Assembly: GCF_004216665.1 (NCBI RefSeq)
Contig: NZ_SGWY01000001.1
Location: 620,001 to 684,000, forward strand
From: Agromyces ramosus
Lineage (GTDB): Bacteria > Actinomycetota > Actinomycetes > Actinomycetales > Microbacteriaceae
Direction: 5' to 3'
DNA: 64,000 nt
Part shown: positions 8,060 through 15,993 of the stretch, one piece after another
Numbering within the stretch: position 1 is the first letter of the stretch
How the letters are laid out: every line of letters starts with the position of its first letter
The notes under the pieces: generated by a model
The model's database searches: none
The model's input: the letters and a program-made list of their open reading frames with translations, nothing else
Told to the model about the DNA's origin: nothing
Program-made: the position numbers and the translations under genes

Positions 8060-9066
8060 CGCACGGGCCCCGTGCTCTCGCGCGCCTCGAGGCGCGGCCG
8101 GAACAGCACGGTGTGCTCGATGGGGCCGCCGGCGATGAGCGTGCGCAGTCGCGCCCAGACCTGCGCGCCGATCTCACCGCGCGGCACGGACATGCTCGTG
8201 AGCCGCGGCGTCGCGAAGCCCGCCATCGGCACGTCGTCGAAGCCCGCGATCGAGAGGTCGCCGGGCACGTCGACCCCGAGTTCGCGCAGGCGGGTCATCA
8301 GGCCGAGCGCGACGAGGTCGTTGAATGCGATCACCGCGGTGGCGCCGGCGTCACGAGCGGCCAGCACCGCGTCGGCAGCGGCGTAGCCGTCGTCGAGGCG
8401 GGATCCTCCCGGCACGACGTCGACGCGCACGTCGGGGTGGGCGCCGGTCGCCTCGGCGACCCCGCGCAGCCGCTCGGCGTTCGAGGCGCTCGACACCGGG
8501 CCGGTCACGTAGGCGATGGAGCGGTGCCCGAGCGCGTGCAGGTGGTCGACGAGATCACGGATGCCGCGCACGTAGTCGACCCCGACGATCGGCACGTCGG
8601 CATCGGGCAGCGGGCGGTTCACCACGACCACCGGCGCGACGCGCGACACCAGTCGTCGCAGGCGCTGCTCCGGCATGCGCGGCGCGCAGAGCACGAGCGC
8701 GTCGCACCGCTGCCGCGCCTCGACGGCGGTCGACTCCTCGTCGTCGACGCGCTCGGCCGTGTCGGCGACGAGCACCCGGTAGCCGTCGGATGCCGCGGCC
8801 AGGCTCAGCCCCTTGAGGATGCCTTGGAACAGCGGGTTCTCGAGGTCGGGCACGACCATCGCGATCGTGTCGTTGCGGCCGTGCACGAGGCTCCGGGCGG
8901 CCGGGCTCGGCGAGTACCCGAGCGCGGCGATCGACGCCTGCACGCGGTGCACGATGACCGGATCGACGGACTGCTTGCCGTTCAGCACGCGCGACACCGA
9001 CGCCTGCGAGACGCCCGCGTGCGCGGCCACGTCCGCGATCGTCGACGCGCGGCTGCGCTCGCCCAT
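8056..9066 (-). CDS. LacI-family transcriptional regulator
   Basis: 336-residue repressor. The N-terminal helix-turn-helix STIADVAAHAGVSQASVSRVLNG (shown in pieces: TIADVAAHAGVS, SVSRVLNG) is followed by the hinge helix PSPAARSLV and a periplasmic-binding-protein-like ligand domain (NDTIAMVVPDLENPLFQGI to AGFDDVPMAGFATPRLTS). I chose the ATG at 9066 because AAGGGAG lies just upstream and the protein there starts like its family; a longer reading starting further upstream has no good ribosome site. A CCGG-centred palindrome at 9115-9130 overlaps its own probable -10 (TACACT on the minus strand), which suggests autoregulation. Confidence 0.95.
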   Translation of the reverse strand: MGERSRASTIADVAAHAGVSQASVSRVLNGKQSVDPVIVHRVQASIAALGYSPSPAARSLVHGRNDTIAMVVPDLENPLFQGILKGLSLAAASDGYRVLVADTAERVDDEESTAVEARQRCDALVLCAPRMPEQRLRRLVSRVAPVVVVNRPLPDADVPIVGVDYVRGIRDLVDHLHALGHRSIAYVTGPVSSASNAERLRGVAEATGAHPDVRVDVVPGGSRLDDGYAAADAVLAARDAGATAVIAFNDLVALGLMTRLRELGVDVPGDLSIAGFDDVPMAGFATPRLTSMSVPRGEIGAQVWARLRTLIAGGPIEHTVLFRPRLEARESTGPVR

Positions 9067-9114
9067 GGCGCTCCCTTCGCTGGCCCGACTCGGTTCCGCC
9101 ACGTCGCCGTCGTC

Positions 9115-9130
9115 GGGAAACCGGTTCCTC
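9115..9130. promoter_or_regulatory. LacI-type operator, AACCGGTT core (autoregulatory site)
   Basis: GGGAAACCGGTTCCTC is palindromic around CCGG. It lies immediately downstream of a minus-strand TACACT -10 (positions 9131-9136) for the LacI gene. Its centre differs from the AAGCGCTT centre of the transporter and PmoA sites, a position that decides specificity in LacI proteins. Confidence 0.7.
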
Positions 9131-9145
9131 AGTGTAGCCGCAGAG

Positions 9146-9175
9146 TTGCCGCGCAGCCCAGTCATCGCCTAGGCT
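9146..9175 (+). promoter_or_regulatory. Promoter of the uronate operon
   Basis: TTGCCG (9146-9151) and TAGGCT (9170-9175) are 18 bases apart, pointing to the GTG at 9217. The operator at 9181-9198 covers the expected transcription start, so repression by a LacI protein is likely. Confidence 0.6.
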
Positions 9176-9180
9176 CTCGT

Positions 9181-9198
9181 CGAGAAAGCGGTTTCTCG
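9181..9198. promoter_or_regulatory. LacI-type operator upstream of the uronate operon
   Basis: CGAGAAAGCGGTTTCTCG pairs at 8 of 9 positions. One half-site reads AAGC and the other GGTT, so it is a hybrid of the AAGCGCTT and AACCGGTT classes seen elsewhere in this window. It may be read by the adjacent LacI (8056-9066). Confidence 0.8.
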
Positions 9199-9216
9199 AT
9201 CACCTCTGGAGGCGTT

Positions 9217-10125
9217 GTGCACGTCGTCGTCACCGGTTCATCCGGACGCCTCGGTCGGAGCGTGTGCGCGGGGCTCGCGGCATCCGGCCACACGGTCGTC
9301 GGGGTCGACCGGGCACCGGCGCGACTCGACGGCGTCGACGAGCGCCCGATCGACCTCCGCGACGAGCCGGCGGCCCAGGAGCTGCTCGATCAGCTGCGGC
9401 CCGACGCCGTCGTGCACCTCGCCGGCATCGCGGTGCCGTTCAGCGCGCCCGAGCGCGAGATCCTCGTCACCAACACGACGCTGGCCCACACCGTGCTGGC
9501 CGCCGCGGCGCGAGCCGGCGCCGGCCGCGTGCTCGCCGCGAGCAGCCCCACGGTGATCGGCTACGGCGCGCCCGGGTGGCGCGCGGCATCCGTGCCCATC
9601 GACGAGACCCACCCCGCGCACCCGGCCAACGCCTACGCGCTGTCGAAGATCGTGATCGAGGAGACGGTGCGCATGTTCTCGCGCACCGCTGCCACCGCCT
9701 TCGGGTTCTTCCGCCCCTGCTACGTGATCTCGCCCGAGGAGTGGGCCGGCGCGCCGACGCAGCAGGGCCACACCATCGCCGAGCGACTCGCCGATCCCGC
9801 CCTCGCCGCGGTCAGCCTCTTCAACTACCTCGACGCGCGTGACGCGGCCGCCTTCGTCGACGCGTGGCTCTCCGCACCCGCCGAAGAGGTCGACGGTGAG
9901 GGGTACTTCGTGGGGGCCGGCGACGCACTCGCGACCCGGCCCGTCGCCGAGCTCTGGCGCGAGTACGCTCCCGCCCTCGGCGAGGCGGCCGACGCGCTCG
10001 AGGGCACGCGTCCCGTCTTCTCCATCGACAAGGCCGCCGAACGACTCGGCTGGCGACCCGAACGCGACTGGCGCGGCGAGCTCGCCGCGGCGTCCGCCGT
10101 GCCGACCGAATCGAGGGCATCATGA
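9217..10125 (+). CDS. NAD-dependent epimerase/dehydratase family protein, likely uronate dehydrogenase
   Basis: 302-residue extended short-chain dehydrogenase. It begins VVVTGSSGRLGRSV (the GxxGxxG NAD motif), has a VVHLAGIA motif near residue 67, and keeps the catalytic YALSK (YxxxK). The GTG at 9217 is preceded by CTGGAGG. It is first in an operon whose other products match the oxidative uronate route, so I infer that it oxidises D-galacturonate or D-glucuronate to an aldarolactone. A generic sugar-nucleotide epimerase cannot be excluded from motifs alone. Its stop overlaps the next ATG (ATGA). Confidence 0.75.
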   Translation: MHVVVTGSSGRLGRSVCAGLAASGHTVVGVDRAPARLDGVDERPIDLRDEPAAQELLDQLRPDAVVHLAGIAVPFSAPEREILVTNTTLAHTVLAAAARAGAGRVLAASSPTVIGYGAPGWRAASVPIDETHPAHPANAYALSKIVIEETVRMFSRTAATAFGFFRPCYVISPEEWAGAPTQQGHTIAERLADPALAAVSLFNYLDARDAAAFVDAWLSAPAEEVDGEGYFVGAGDALATRPVAELWREYAPALGEAADALEGTRPVFSIDKAAERLGWRPERDWRGELAAASAVPTESRAS

Positions 10126-11060
10126 CCGCACCCGCACCCGAGTTCGACGGGGTGCTGTTCTTCCCCGTCACCCCGTTCGACGCGGCCGGCCGGATCGAGC
10201 TCGACGTGCTCGCCGAACACGTCGACTCCCGGTTGCCCTTCGCTCCCGGCGGCGTGTTCCCCGCCTGCGGCACCGGCGAGTTCCATGCGCTGTCGGCCGG
10301 CGAGGCGATCGATGTGGTGCGCGCCACGGTCGGCGTGGTCGGCGGCCGCGTGCCGGTCATCGCCGGCGCGGGCGGCCCGCTCGGCCACGCGATCGAGATC
10401 GCCCGCGGGGCGGCCGACGCGGGCGCCGACGGGCTGCTCCTGCTGCCGCCGTACCTCGTCTCGGGCACCACCGACGGGCTCGTCGCGTGGGTCGAAGCCG
10501 TGGCCGCGGCATCCGACCTGCCCGTGATCGTCTACCACCGCGGCACCGCCCGATACACCGCGGAGGCGATCACCCGACTCGCCGCGAACCCCAAGGTCGT
10601 CGGCTTCAAGGACGGCACCGGCGATATCGGGCTGGCCCAGGAGATCGTGCTCGCCGCCGAGGCGACCGGCCGCGAGCTGCGGTTCTTCAACGGCCTGCTC
10701 ACCGCCGAGCTCAGCCAGGGCGCCTACCGCGGCATCGGCATCCCGCTGTACTCCTCGGCCGCCTTCGCGATGATCCCCGAGCTCGCGGCGCTGCACTACC
10801 GCGCCTACACCGACGGCGACGAGTCGACCCGGATGACGCTGCTCCGGGAGTTCTACACGCCGCTCGTGCGGCTGCGCGACGAGACCCCCGGGTTCGGCGT
10901 CTCCCTCATCAAGGCGGGGCTGCGACTGCGCGGCCTCGACGTCGGCTCGGTGCGCCCCCCGCTCGTCGACCCGACGCCCGCGCAGGAGGCCCGCCTCGGC
11001 GCGATCCTCGACGACGGGCTCGCCCTCGCCGAGCGGCTCGACACGGCGGCGGTGCGGTGA
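10122..11060 (+). CDS. 5-dehydro-4-deoxyglucarate dehydratase-like (DapA/NAL superfamily)
   Basis: 312-residue (beta/alpha)8 class I aldolase-type enzyme. The Schiff-base Lys is K163 in VVGFKDGTGD and the partner Tyr is Y138 in LPVIVYHRG. The opening GVLFFPVTPFDAAG and the substrate loop ACGTGEFHALS match the KdgD branch rather than DapA, which has GTTGE. The expected reaction is 5-dehydro-4-deoxy-D-glucarate to 2-oxoglutarate semialdehyde plus CO2 and water. It lies between the dehydrogenase and dehydratase genes with 4-base overlaps on both sides, which supports this pathway role. Confidence 0.85.
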   Translation: MTAPAPEFDGVLFFPVTPFDAAGRIELDVLAEHVDSRLPFAPGGVFPACGTGEFHALSAGEAIDVVRATVGVVGGRVPVIAGAGGPLGHAIEIARGAADAGADGLLLLPPYLVSGTTDGLVAWVEAVAAASDLPVIVYHRGTARYTAEAITRLAANPKVVGFKDGTGDIGLAQEIVLAAEATGRELRFFNGLLTAELSQGAYRGIGIPLYSSAAFAMIPELAALHYRAYTDGDESTRMTLLREFYTPLVRLRDETPGFGVSLIKAGLRLRGLDVGSVRPPLVDPTPAQEARLGAILDDGLALAERLDTAAVR

Positions 11061-12169
11061 CCGCCTCCATCCGCCGCATCGCGACGCGCGCCATCCGCGT
11101 GCCGCTCTCGCGGCCGTGGGGACCCGACGTGCGCGACCTCTCCCTCGTCGAGGTCGTGGTCGAGGACTCGGCCGGCGACCGGGGATACGGCTTCTCGTGG
11201 ACCCCGTCGATCGGCGCGGCGGCCGTGCGGGCGCACCTCGATCACGACATCACGGCGTTCGCCCTCGGGCGCGATGCCGACGCCGCCTCGCTGTGGGAGC
11301 CGCTCTGGCGGCACCTGCACGAGGGCGGCGGGGGCGGCATCACGACCATCGCCATGGCAGGCCTCGACCTCGCGCTCTGGGACCTCGCCGCACGCCGGGT
11401 CGGCCTCGGCGTCACCGACCTGGTCGGTCGGCGGCACGAGTCCGCGGAGGTCTACGGCAGCGGCGTGAACCTGCACTACCCGCTCGACGAGCTCGTGGCG
11501 CAGGCCGGCCGGTGGGTTGACGCGGGCTTCGACGCCGTGAAGGTCAAGGTCGGCAGCCCATCCCTCGCCGACGACGTCGAGCGCATCCGCGCGGTACGCG
11601 ACGTGATCGGCCCCGGCCGCCGGCTCATGGTCGACGCCAACCAGCGCTGGACGCCCGACCAGGCGGAGCGCGCCATCAACGAGCTCGCCGCCTTCGACCT
11701 CGCGTGGATCGAGGAGCCGCTCCGCGCCGACGACCTGGCCGCGCACGTCGCGCTCAGCGAGCGCATCGAGGTGCCGGTCGCCCTCGGCGAGAACCTGTAC
11801 ACGCGCTACCGCTTCGCCGAGTTCATCGACGCGGGCGCCGTCGACGTCGTGCAGCCGAACATCGTGCGCGTCGGCGGCATCACGCCGTTCCTGGCGATCG
11901 CCGGCCTCGCCGCCGATCGCGGCGTCGAGCTCGCACCCCACCTGCTGCTCGAGCTCTCCGCCCAGCTCGCCCTCGCCCTGCCCGGCGATCACCTCGTCGA
12001 ATCCGTCGAGGACGCCTCGTTCGAGACGCTCGGCGCGCTGGCCTCGCCATCGCCCGTCGCCCTCGCCGGGAACCGGGTGCGCACGACGGGGCAGACTGGA
12101 CTCGGCATCCGCTTCACCGAACCCCGAGCGGATGCCGCGGCATCCGCCGACCGCACGGAGGAACCATGA
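11057..12169 (+). CDS. Mandelate racemase/enolase-superfamily dehydratase (probable aldarate dehydratase)
   Basis: 370-residue enolase-superfamily protein. The N-terminal capping domain is followed by a barrel with the base motif FDAVKVKVG (KxK), metal ligands in VDANQRWTP, IEEPL and LGENLY, and APHLLLELS near the end, where a His-type residue often acts. It starts with GTG overlapping the previous stop (GTGA). In context it should dehydrate glucarate or galactarate to 5-dehydro-4-deoxyglucarate; other sugar-acid dehydratases share these motifs. Its C-terminal coding end contains a perfect 20-base palindrome, GCGGATGCCGCGGCATCCGC (12128-12147), made of two copies of this genome's favoured decamer. 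Confidence 0.85.
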   Translation: MTASIRRIATRAIRVPLSRPWGPDVRDLSLVEVVVEDSAGDRGYGFSWTPSIGAAAVRAHLDHDITAFALGRDADAASLWEPLWRHLHEGGGGGITTIAMAGLDLALWDLAARRVGLGVTDLVGRRHESAEVYGSGVNLHYPLDELVAQAGRWVDAGFDAVKVKVGSPSLADDVERIRAVRDVIGPGRRLMVDANQRWTPDQAERAINELAAFDLAWIEEPLRADDLAAHVALSERIEVPVALGENLYTRYRFAEFIDAGAVDVVQPNIVRVGGITPFLAIAGLAADRGVELAPHLLLELSAQLALALPGDHLVESVEDASFETLGALASPSPVALAGNRVRTTGQTGLGIRFTEPRADAAASADRTEEP

Positions 12170-13653
12170 CGACCACTACCGCGACCACCGCCACCACCGC
12201 GGCCCGCCCGACGCTCGACGAGGTCGCCGGCGCGGCGCGCGCCGCCTTCGCGACCACCGTCGCCTCGACCGCCGCCGAACGGTCAGCCTGGCTCACCGCC
12301 GTGGCCGACGCGCTCGACGCGGCCGCCGACGAGCTCATCCCCCTGGCCCACGAGGAGTCGCACCTCGGCACCGCACGCCTCACCGGCGAGCTCGCGCGCA
12401 CGACGGCGCAGTTGCGCCTGTTCGCGTCCGCGGTCGTGGAGGGGTCGTACCTCGAGGCGACGGTCGACCACCCCGACCCGTCGACCACGCCGCCGCGCCC
12501 CGACCTGCGACGGATGCTCCGACCGCTCGGCCCCGTCGCGGTGTTCAGCGCCTCGAACTTCCCGTTCGCGTTCTCGGTCGCCGGCGGCGACACCGCATCG
12601 GCCCTCGCGGCCGGATGCCCCGTGATCGTCAAGGGGCACTCGGCGCATCCGAGGCTCTCGCGGCGCACCGCCGAGATCGTGGCCGGGGCGCTCGCGACGG
12701 CCGGCGCACCCGACGGCGTCTTCGGCCATGTCGAGGGCCGCGAGACCGGTGTGGCGCTCGTGCGGCATCCCGAGGTCCGTGCCGTCGGCTTCACCGGTTC
12801 GCTGCACGGCGGCCGCGTGCTCTTCGATCTCGCGTCGTCGCGGCCCGACCCCATCCCGTTCTACGGCGAGCTCAGCGCCGTGAACCCGGTGCTCATCACG
12901 GCCGCGGCGGTCGATGCCCGCGCCGACGAGCTCGCGAGCGGCCTCGCCGGGTCGTTCACGCTCGGGGCCGGACAGTTCTGCACCAACCCAGGCGTCGTGT
13001 TCGTTCCCGCGGGCTCCGGCTTCGCCGAGCGCGTCGCGGCGGCGGTCGGGCAGTCCGCCCCGGTGCCGATGCTCACCGACGGGATCGCGGCGGCCTTCGC
13101 CGACGGGCTCGCCGGGCTCGCCGCCCACGACGGCGTCGACGTCGTCGCCGGGGCGACGGCGCAGCAGCCGGGCACCGGCTCGGCGGTGGTGCTCTCGACG
13201 ACGACCGGGACCGTGCTCGCCGACCCCGGCGCACTCCTCGCGGAGTGCTTCGGCCCGTCCACCCTCGTCGTGGAGTACGACGACGTCGACGACGCCCTCG
13301 CAGCCATCCGCTCGGTGGGCGGCAGCCTCACCGCGACCGTGCACGCCGAGCCCGGCGAGGAGCTCGGCGACATCCTCGCCGTGCTCACCGAGCTCGCCGG
13401 GCGCGTGCTCTTCGCGGGTTGGCCGACCGGCGTCGCCGTGAGCTGGGCGCAGCAGCACGGCGGTCCGTGGCCGTCGACGACCTCGATCCACACCTCGGTC
13501 GGCGTGACGGCGATCCGCCGGTTCCTGCGTCCGGTGGCCTACCAGGATGCTCCGGATGCCGCGCTGCCCGCCGAGCTGCGCGAGTCGAACCCGCTCGGCA
13601 TCCCGCGCCGCGTCGACGGCGTGCTCGTCGTGCCCGGGTCGCCGGCCGACTGA
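12166..13653 (+). CDS. Aldehyde dehydrogenase (NADP+), probable 2-oxoglutarate semialdehyde dehydrogenase
   Basis: 495-residue aldehyde dehydrogenase. The catalytic Cys is C272 in GAGQFCTNPG and the general-base Glu is in FYGELSAVNP. The cofactor region has AVFSASNFPFAFSVAGGDT and VGFTGSLHGG, the signature of the branch that oxidises 2,5-dioxopentanoate. The enzyme would make 2-oxoglutarate as the last step of uronate oxidation. GGAGGA stands ahead of the ATG, which overlaps the dehydratase stop (ATGA). The N terminus is a Thr/Ala run of about 14 residues with no known function. Confidence 0.88.
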   Translation: MTTTTATTATTAARPTLDEVAGAARAAFATTVASTAAERSAWLTAVADALDAAADELIPLAHEESHLGTARLTGELARTTAQLRLFASAVVEGSYLEATVDHPDPSTTPPRPDLRRMLRPLGPVAVFSASNFPFAFSVAGGDTASALAAGCPVIVKGHSAHPRLSRRTAEIVAGALATAGAPDGVFGHVEGRETGVALVRHPEVRAVGFTGSLHGGRVLFDLASSRPDPIPFYGELSAVNPVLITAAAVDARADELASGLAGSFTLGAGQFCTNPGVVFVPAGSGFAERVAAAVGQSAPVPMLTDGIAAAFADGLAGLAAHDGVDVVAGATAQQPGTGSAVVLSTTTGTVLADPGALLAECFGPSTLVVEYDDVDDALAAIRSVGGSLTATVHAEPGEELGDILAVLTELAGRVLFAGWPTGVAVSWAQQHGGPWPSTTSIHTSVGVTAIRRFLRPVAYQDAPDAALPAELRESNPLGIPRRVDGVLVVPGSPAD

Positions 13654-14823
13654 ATGGGCGTCGCGGGCTATCTCACCGCGGCCACTCCGCCGCGCCTGGC
13701 TGTGGGCGGCATCATCGTGGCCCTGCCGGTGCTGGCGGTCGAGCAGCTCGGCGACGTGGGTGTCGGCGGCCTGCTCGTGGCCGCGGCCCTGGGGCCCAGC
13801 ATCGTCGCCGCTCCGATCGTCGGCGCCGTGCTCGACCGAACCCGAAGACCGGGGGCGTTCGTGGCCGGTGCCGGCATCGTCACGGCTGCGGCGTTCACCG
13901 TCGCCGCCTTCCTCGGCGTCGTGCCCGCCGGTGTCGTCGCGCTCGCCCTCGTGGTGGCCGGCATCGCGACGCCGTTCGTGATGGGCGGACTGTCGAGCTT
14001 CGTCACCGAGGTCATCCCCGAGGAGCGCCGCGCCTACGCGATCGACGCGCTCGCCTACAACCTCGGAGCGGTCGCAGGACCCGCGGCGGTCGCCGTCGCC
14101 GCCTCATTCGGCTCGGCCCGGGTCGCCACGCTCCTCATGGCGGGCAGCGCGCTGCTCGGCGCGATCGGCACGATCCCGCTGCGGCTCCGCCCGGTCGCCG
14201 GCGAGCCGCACGCCTCGATGCTGCGCACCATCGCCGCCGGATTCCGGCACATCGCGACCCACCGCCCGCTCGCCGTGATCACCTCGAGCGGCACGCTGAG
14301 CCAGTTCGGCGCCGGCGGCCTCGCGATCGCCGCCGTCGCCCTGTCGGTCCAGCGCGGAGGCGACGCGGGCGGCGGCGCCCTCATCGTCACAGCGTTCGCG
14401 ATCGGCGGCCTGCTCGGTGCGCTCTGGAACTCCGCGAGGCCGCCGCGCTTCCGGCCCGAAGTCACCATGGGCGTCGGCTTCGCCGCGACCGGCGCGTTCA
14501 CCGTGCTGGCCGCCCTCGACATCGGCACGACGTGGACGATCGCCGCGATCGGCGTGTCGGGCCTGTTCACCGCGGCGAGCTCGGCCGCGATGCTGCTCAT
14601 CCGCAAGCAGCAGAGCCCGCCCTCGCTGCGCTCGCAGGTGTTCACGGTCGGTGCCGGGCTCCGCGCGGCCGCGGCCGCCGCCGGCGCGGCGGTCGCGGGC
14701 CTGGCCGCAGGGTTGGGCGCCGAGGCGCTCATCGTCGCGATCGGGCTCGTGTGGATCGCCTCCGGTGCGATGCTCGTCGTGTATCCGCGACACGCGCCCG
14801 CCATCGACGGCACGGCGACCTGA
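13654..14823 (+). CDS. MFS transporter
   Basis: 389-residue major facilitator superfamily protein with about 12 hydrophobic spans. It has the loop 2-3 motif VGAVLDRTRRPGAF (a GxxxDRxxRR form) and a second-half loop rich in RPPRFRPE. The ATG follows the aldehyde dehydrogenase stop directly (TGAATG) with no ribosome site of its own, so it depends on re-initiation. It is last in the uronate operon. By context it could import a uronate or export a by-product; by family the shorter, Ala/Gly-rich form resembles drug-efflux MFS members. A strong hairpin follows. Confidence 0.85.
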   Translation: MGVAGYLTAATPPRLAVGGIIVALPVLAVEQLGDVGVGGLLVAAALGPSIVAAPIVGAVLDRTRRPGAFVAGAGIVTAAAFTVAAFLGVVPAGVVALALVVAGIATPFVMGGLSSFVTEVIPEERRAYAIDALAYNLGAVAGPAAVAVAASFGSARVATLLMAGSALLGAIGTIPLRLRPVAGEPHASMLRTIAAGFRHIATHRPLAVITSSGTLSQFGAGGLAIAAVALSVQRGGDAGGGALIVTAFAIGGLLGALWNSARPPRFRPEVTMGVGFAATGAFTVLAALDIGTTWTIAAIGVSGLFTAASSAAMLLIRKQQSPPSLRSQVFTVGAGLRAAAAAAGAAVAGLAAGLGAEALIVAIGLVWIASGAMLVVYPRHAPAIDGTAT

Positions 14824-14827
14824 CCGA

Positions 14828-14857
14828 GGGCGACGGATGCCGCGGCAGCCGTCGCCC
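14828..14857. terminator. Bidirectional terminator-like hairpin
   Basis: GGGCGACGG pairs with CCGTCGCCC, and the interior TGCCGCGGCA is itself palindromic, so almost all 30 bases pair. It begins 5 bases after the MFS stop and lies 14 bases from the end of the convergent DUF2510 gene. It has no T-run. Confidence 0.75.
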
Positions 14858-14871
14858 CGGTCGCCCGCCCG

Positions 14872-15861
14872 CTACCGCTCGCTCGTCCAGGTGACGTCCT
14901 CGTACGTGAACGACGGCGCGGTCTGCAACGTCAGCGACGCCGAGTCGGCGACGGACCACGCCTCCCGCCAGGTGAGCGACTCGCCGGGAAGGACCGCCGT
15001 CGTGGGCGGGATGCCGACCTGTCCGCCCTCGGCGCCGACGTCGAGGATCCGGGTGGCCTCGACGCCGTCGGACTCGAGCCGGGAGAAGACCACCGGCTGC
15101 ACGTTCTCGGACGAGTCGTTCGTGATCGTCAACGTGAACACCACGTCCTCCGCCTGGTCGGCGCCCGCCGCGAGGTCCGACGGCGTGAACGGCTCCGGCC
15201 CGGACACGGTCATCGAGACGCCGTCGTCCCACGCCTGCGTGTCGCCGAAGGCGAGCGTCGCAGTCGCCGCCCCATCGGCATCCTCCGCTTCCTCGGTCGG
15301 CACCTGCGAGAACTCCTCCTCCAGCTGCTCCTCGATCTCGGGGATCACCTCGGAGTCGACGATCTGGCCGACGACGCCGACCGTCACCACGGCGAAGACG
15401 ACGATGCCGGCGATCGCGCCGAGCACGGCGACGATGAGGCCGGCGATGGCGGGCCACTTCCCGCCCGGGAGGAACAGGGCGACGATCGCCAGCACGAGCG
15501 CGATCGGCAGCAGGACGAAGCCGGCGATCTGAACGAACGGGATGCAGGCGAGCACGAACCCGAGGGCGGCGAGCACCAGGGCGACCACGCCGAGCACGTT
15601 CACCTTGCCGGGTTCGGAGGTGCGGCTCGGGGCGCCCGGCATCGTCGTGGTGACTCCGGCCGGGGTCACCTCACCGGCTGCCGTGCCGGGGATGCTGCCG
15701 TAGGCAACCGTGTCGTAGGGCACGGTGGCGGCCTGATCGGCGGGCGACGCGACTGGCGCGAGCGGCGCGGTGTGCTCGGTCCACTGCGCGCCGTCCCAGT
15801 ATCGCTGCCGGCCGCTGCCGTCGTCGTACCAGCCTGGGGGTGGTTTCGTCGGATCGGTCAT
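14872..15861 (-). CDS. DUF2510-domain membrane protein with C-terminal DUF4352-like domain
   Basis: 329 residues. Positions about 7-30 are a DUF2510 tryptophan-rich motif (PPGWYDDGSGRQRYWDGAQW). A Thr/Pro-rich linker is followed by three closely spaced membrane spans (about 85-165, DUF4190-like), then an acidic coil (EVIPEIEEQLEEEF) and an extracellular beta-rich domain resembling DUF4352 (VFTLTITNDSSENVQPV). This makes a typical actinobacterial membrane-anchored surface protein of unknown function. No good ribosome site precedes the chosen ATG; an in-frame ATG 12 bases upstream is possible. Confidence 0.8.
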   Translation of the reverse strand: MTDPTKPPPGWYDDGSGRQRYWDGAQWTEHTAPLAPVASPADQAATVPYDTVAYGSIPGTAAGEVTPAGVTTTMPGAPSRTSEPGKVNVLGVVALVLAALGFVLACIPFVQIAGFVLLPIALVLAIVALFLPGGKWPAIAGLIVAVLGAIAGIVVFAVVTVGVVGQIVDSEVIPEIEEQLEEEFSQVPTEEAEDADGAATATLAFGDTQAWDDGVSMTVSGPEPFTPSDLAAGADQAEDVVFTLTITNDSSENVQPVVFSRLESDGVEATRILDVGAEGGQVGIPPTTAVLPGESLTWREAWSVADSASLTLQTAPSFTYEDVTWTSER

Positions 15862-15993
15862 GGTCGCGATCATCGCAGCCGTCACACGCGGCGAACGGGC
15901 CGAAGGGCCCACGGGACGACCAGCTCGTCACGCCCTTCACCCGCGGCGCGGCGCATCCGCGGACGCCGCAGCATCCGCTCGCCCGACCGGCCC

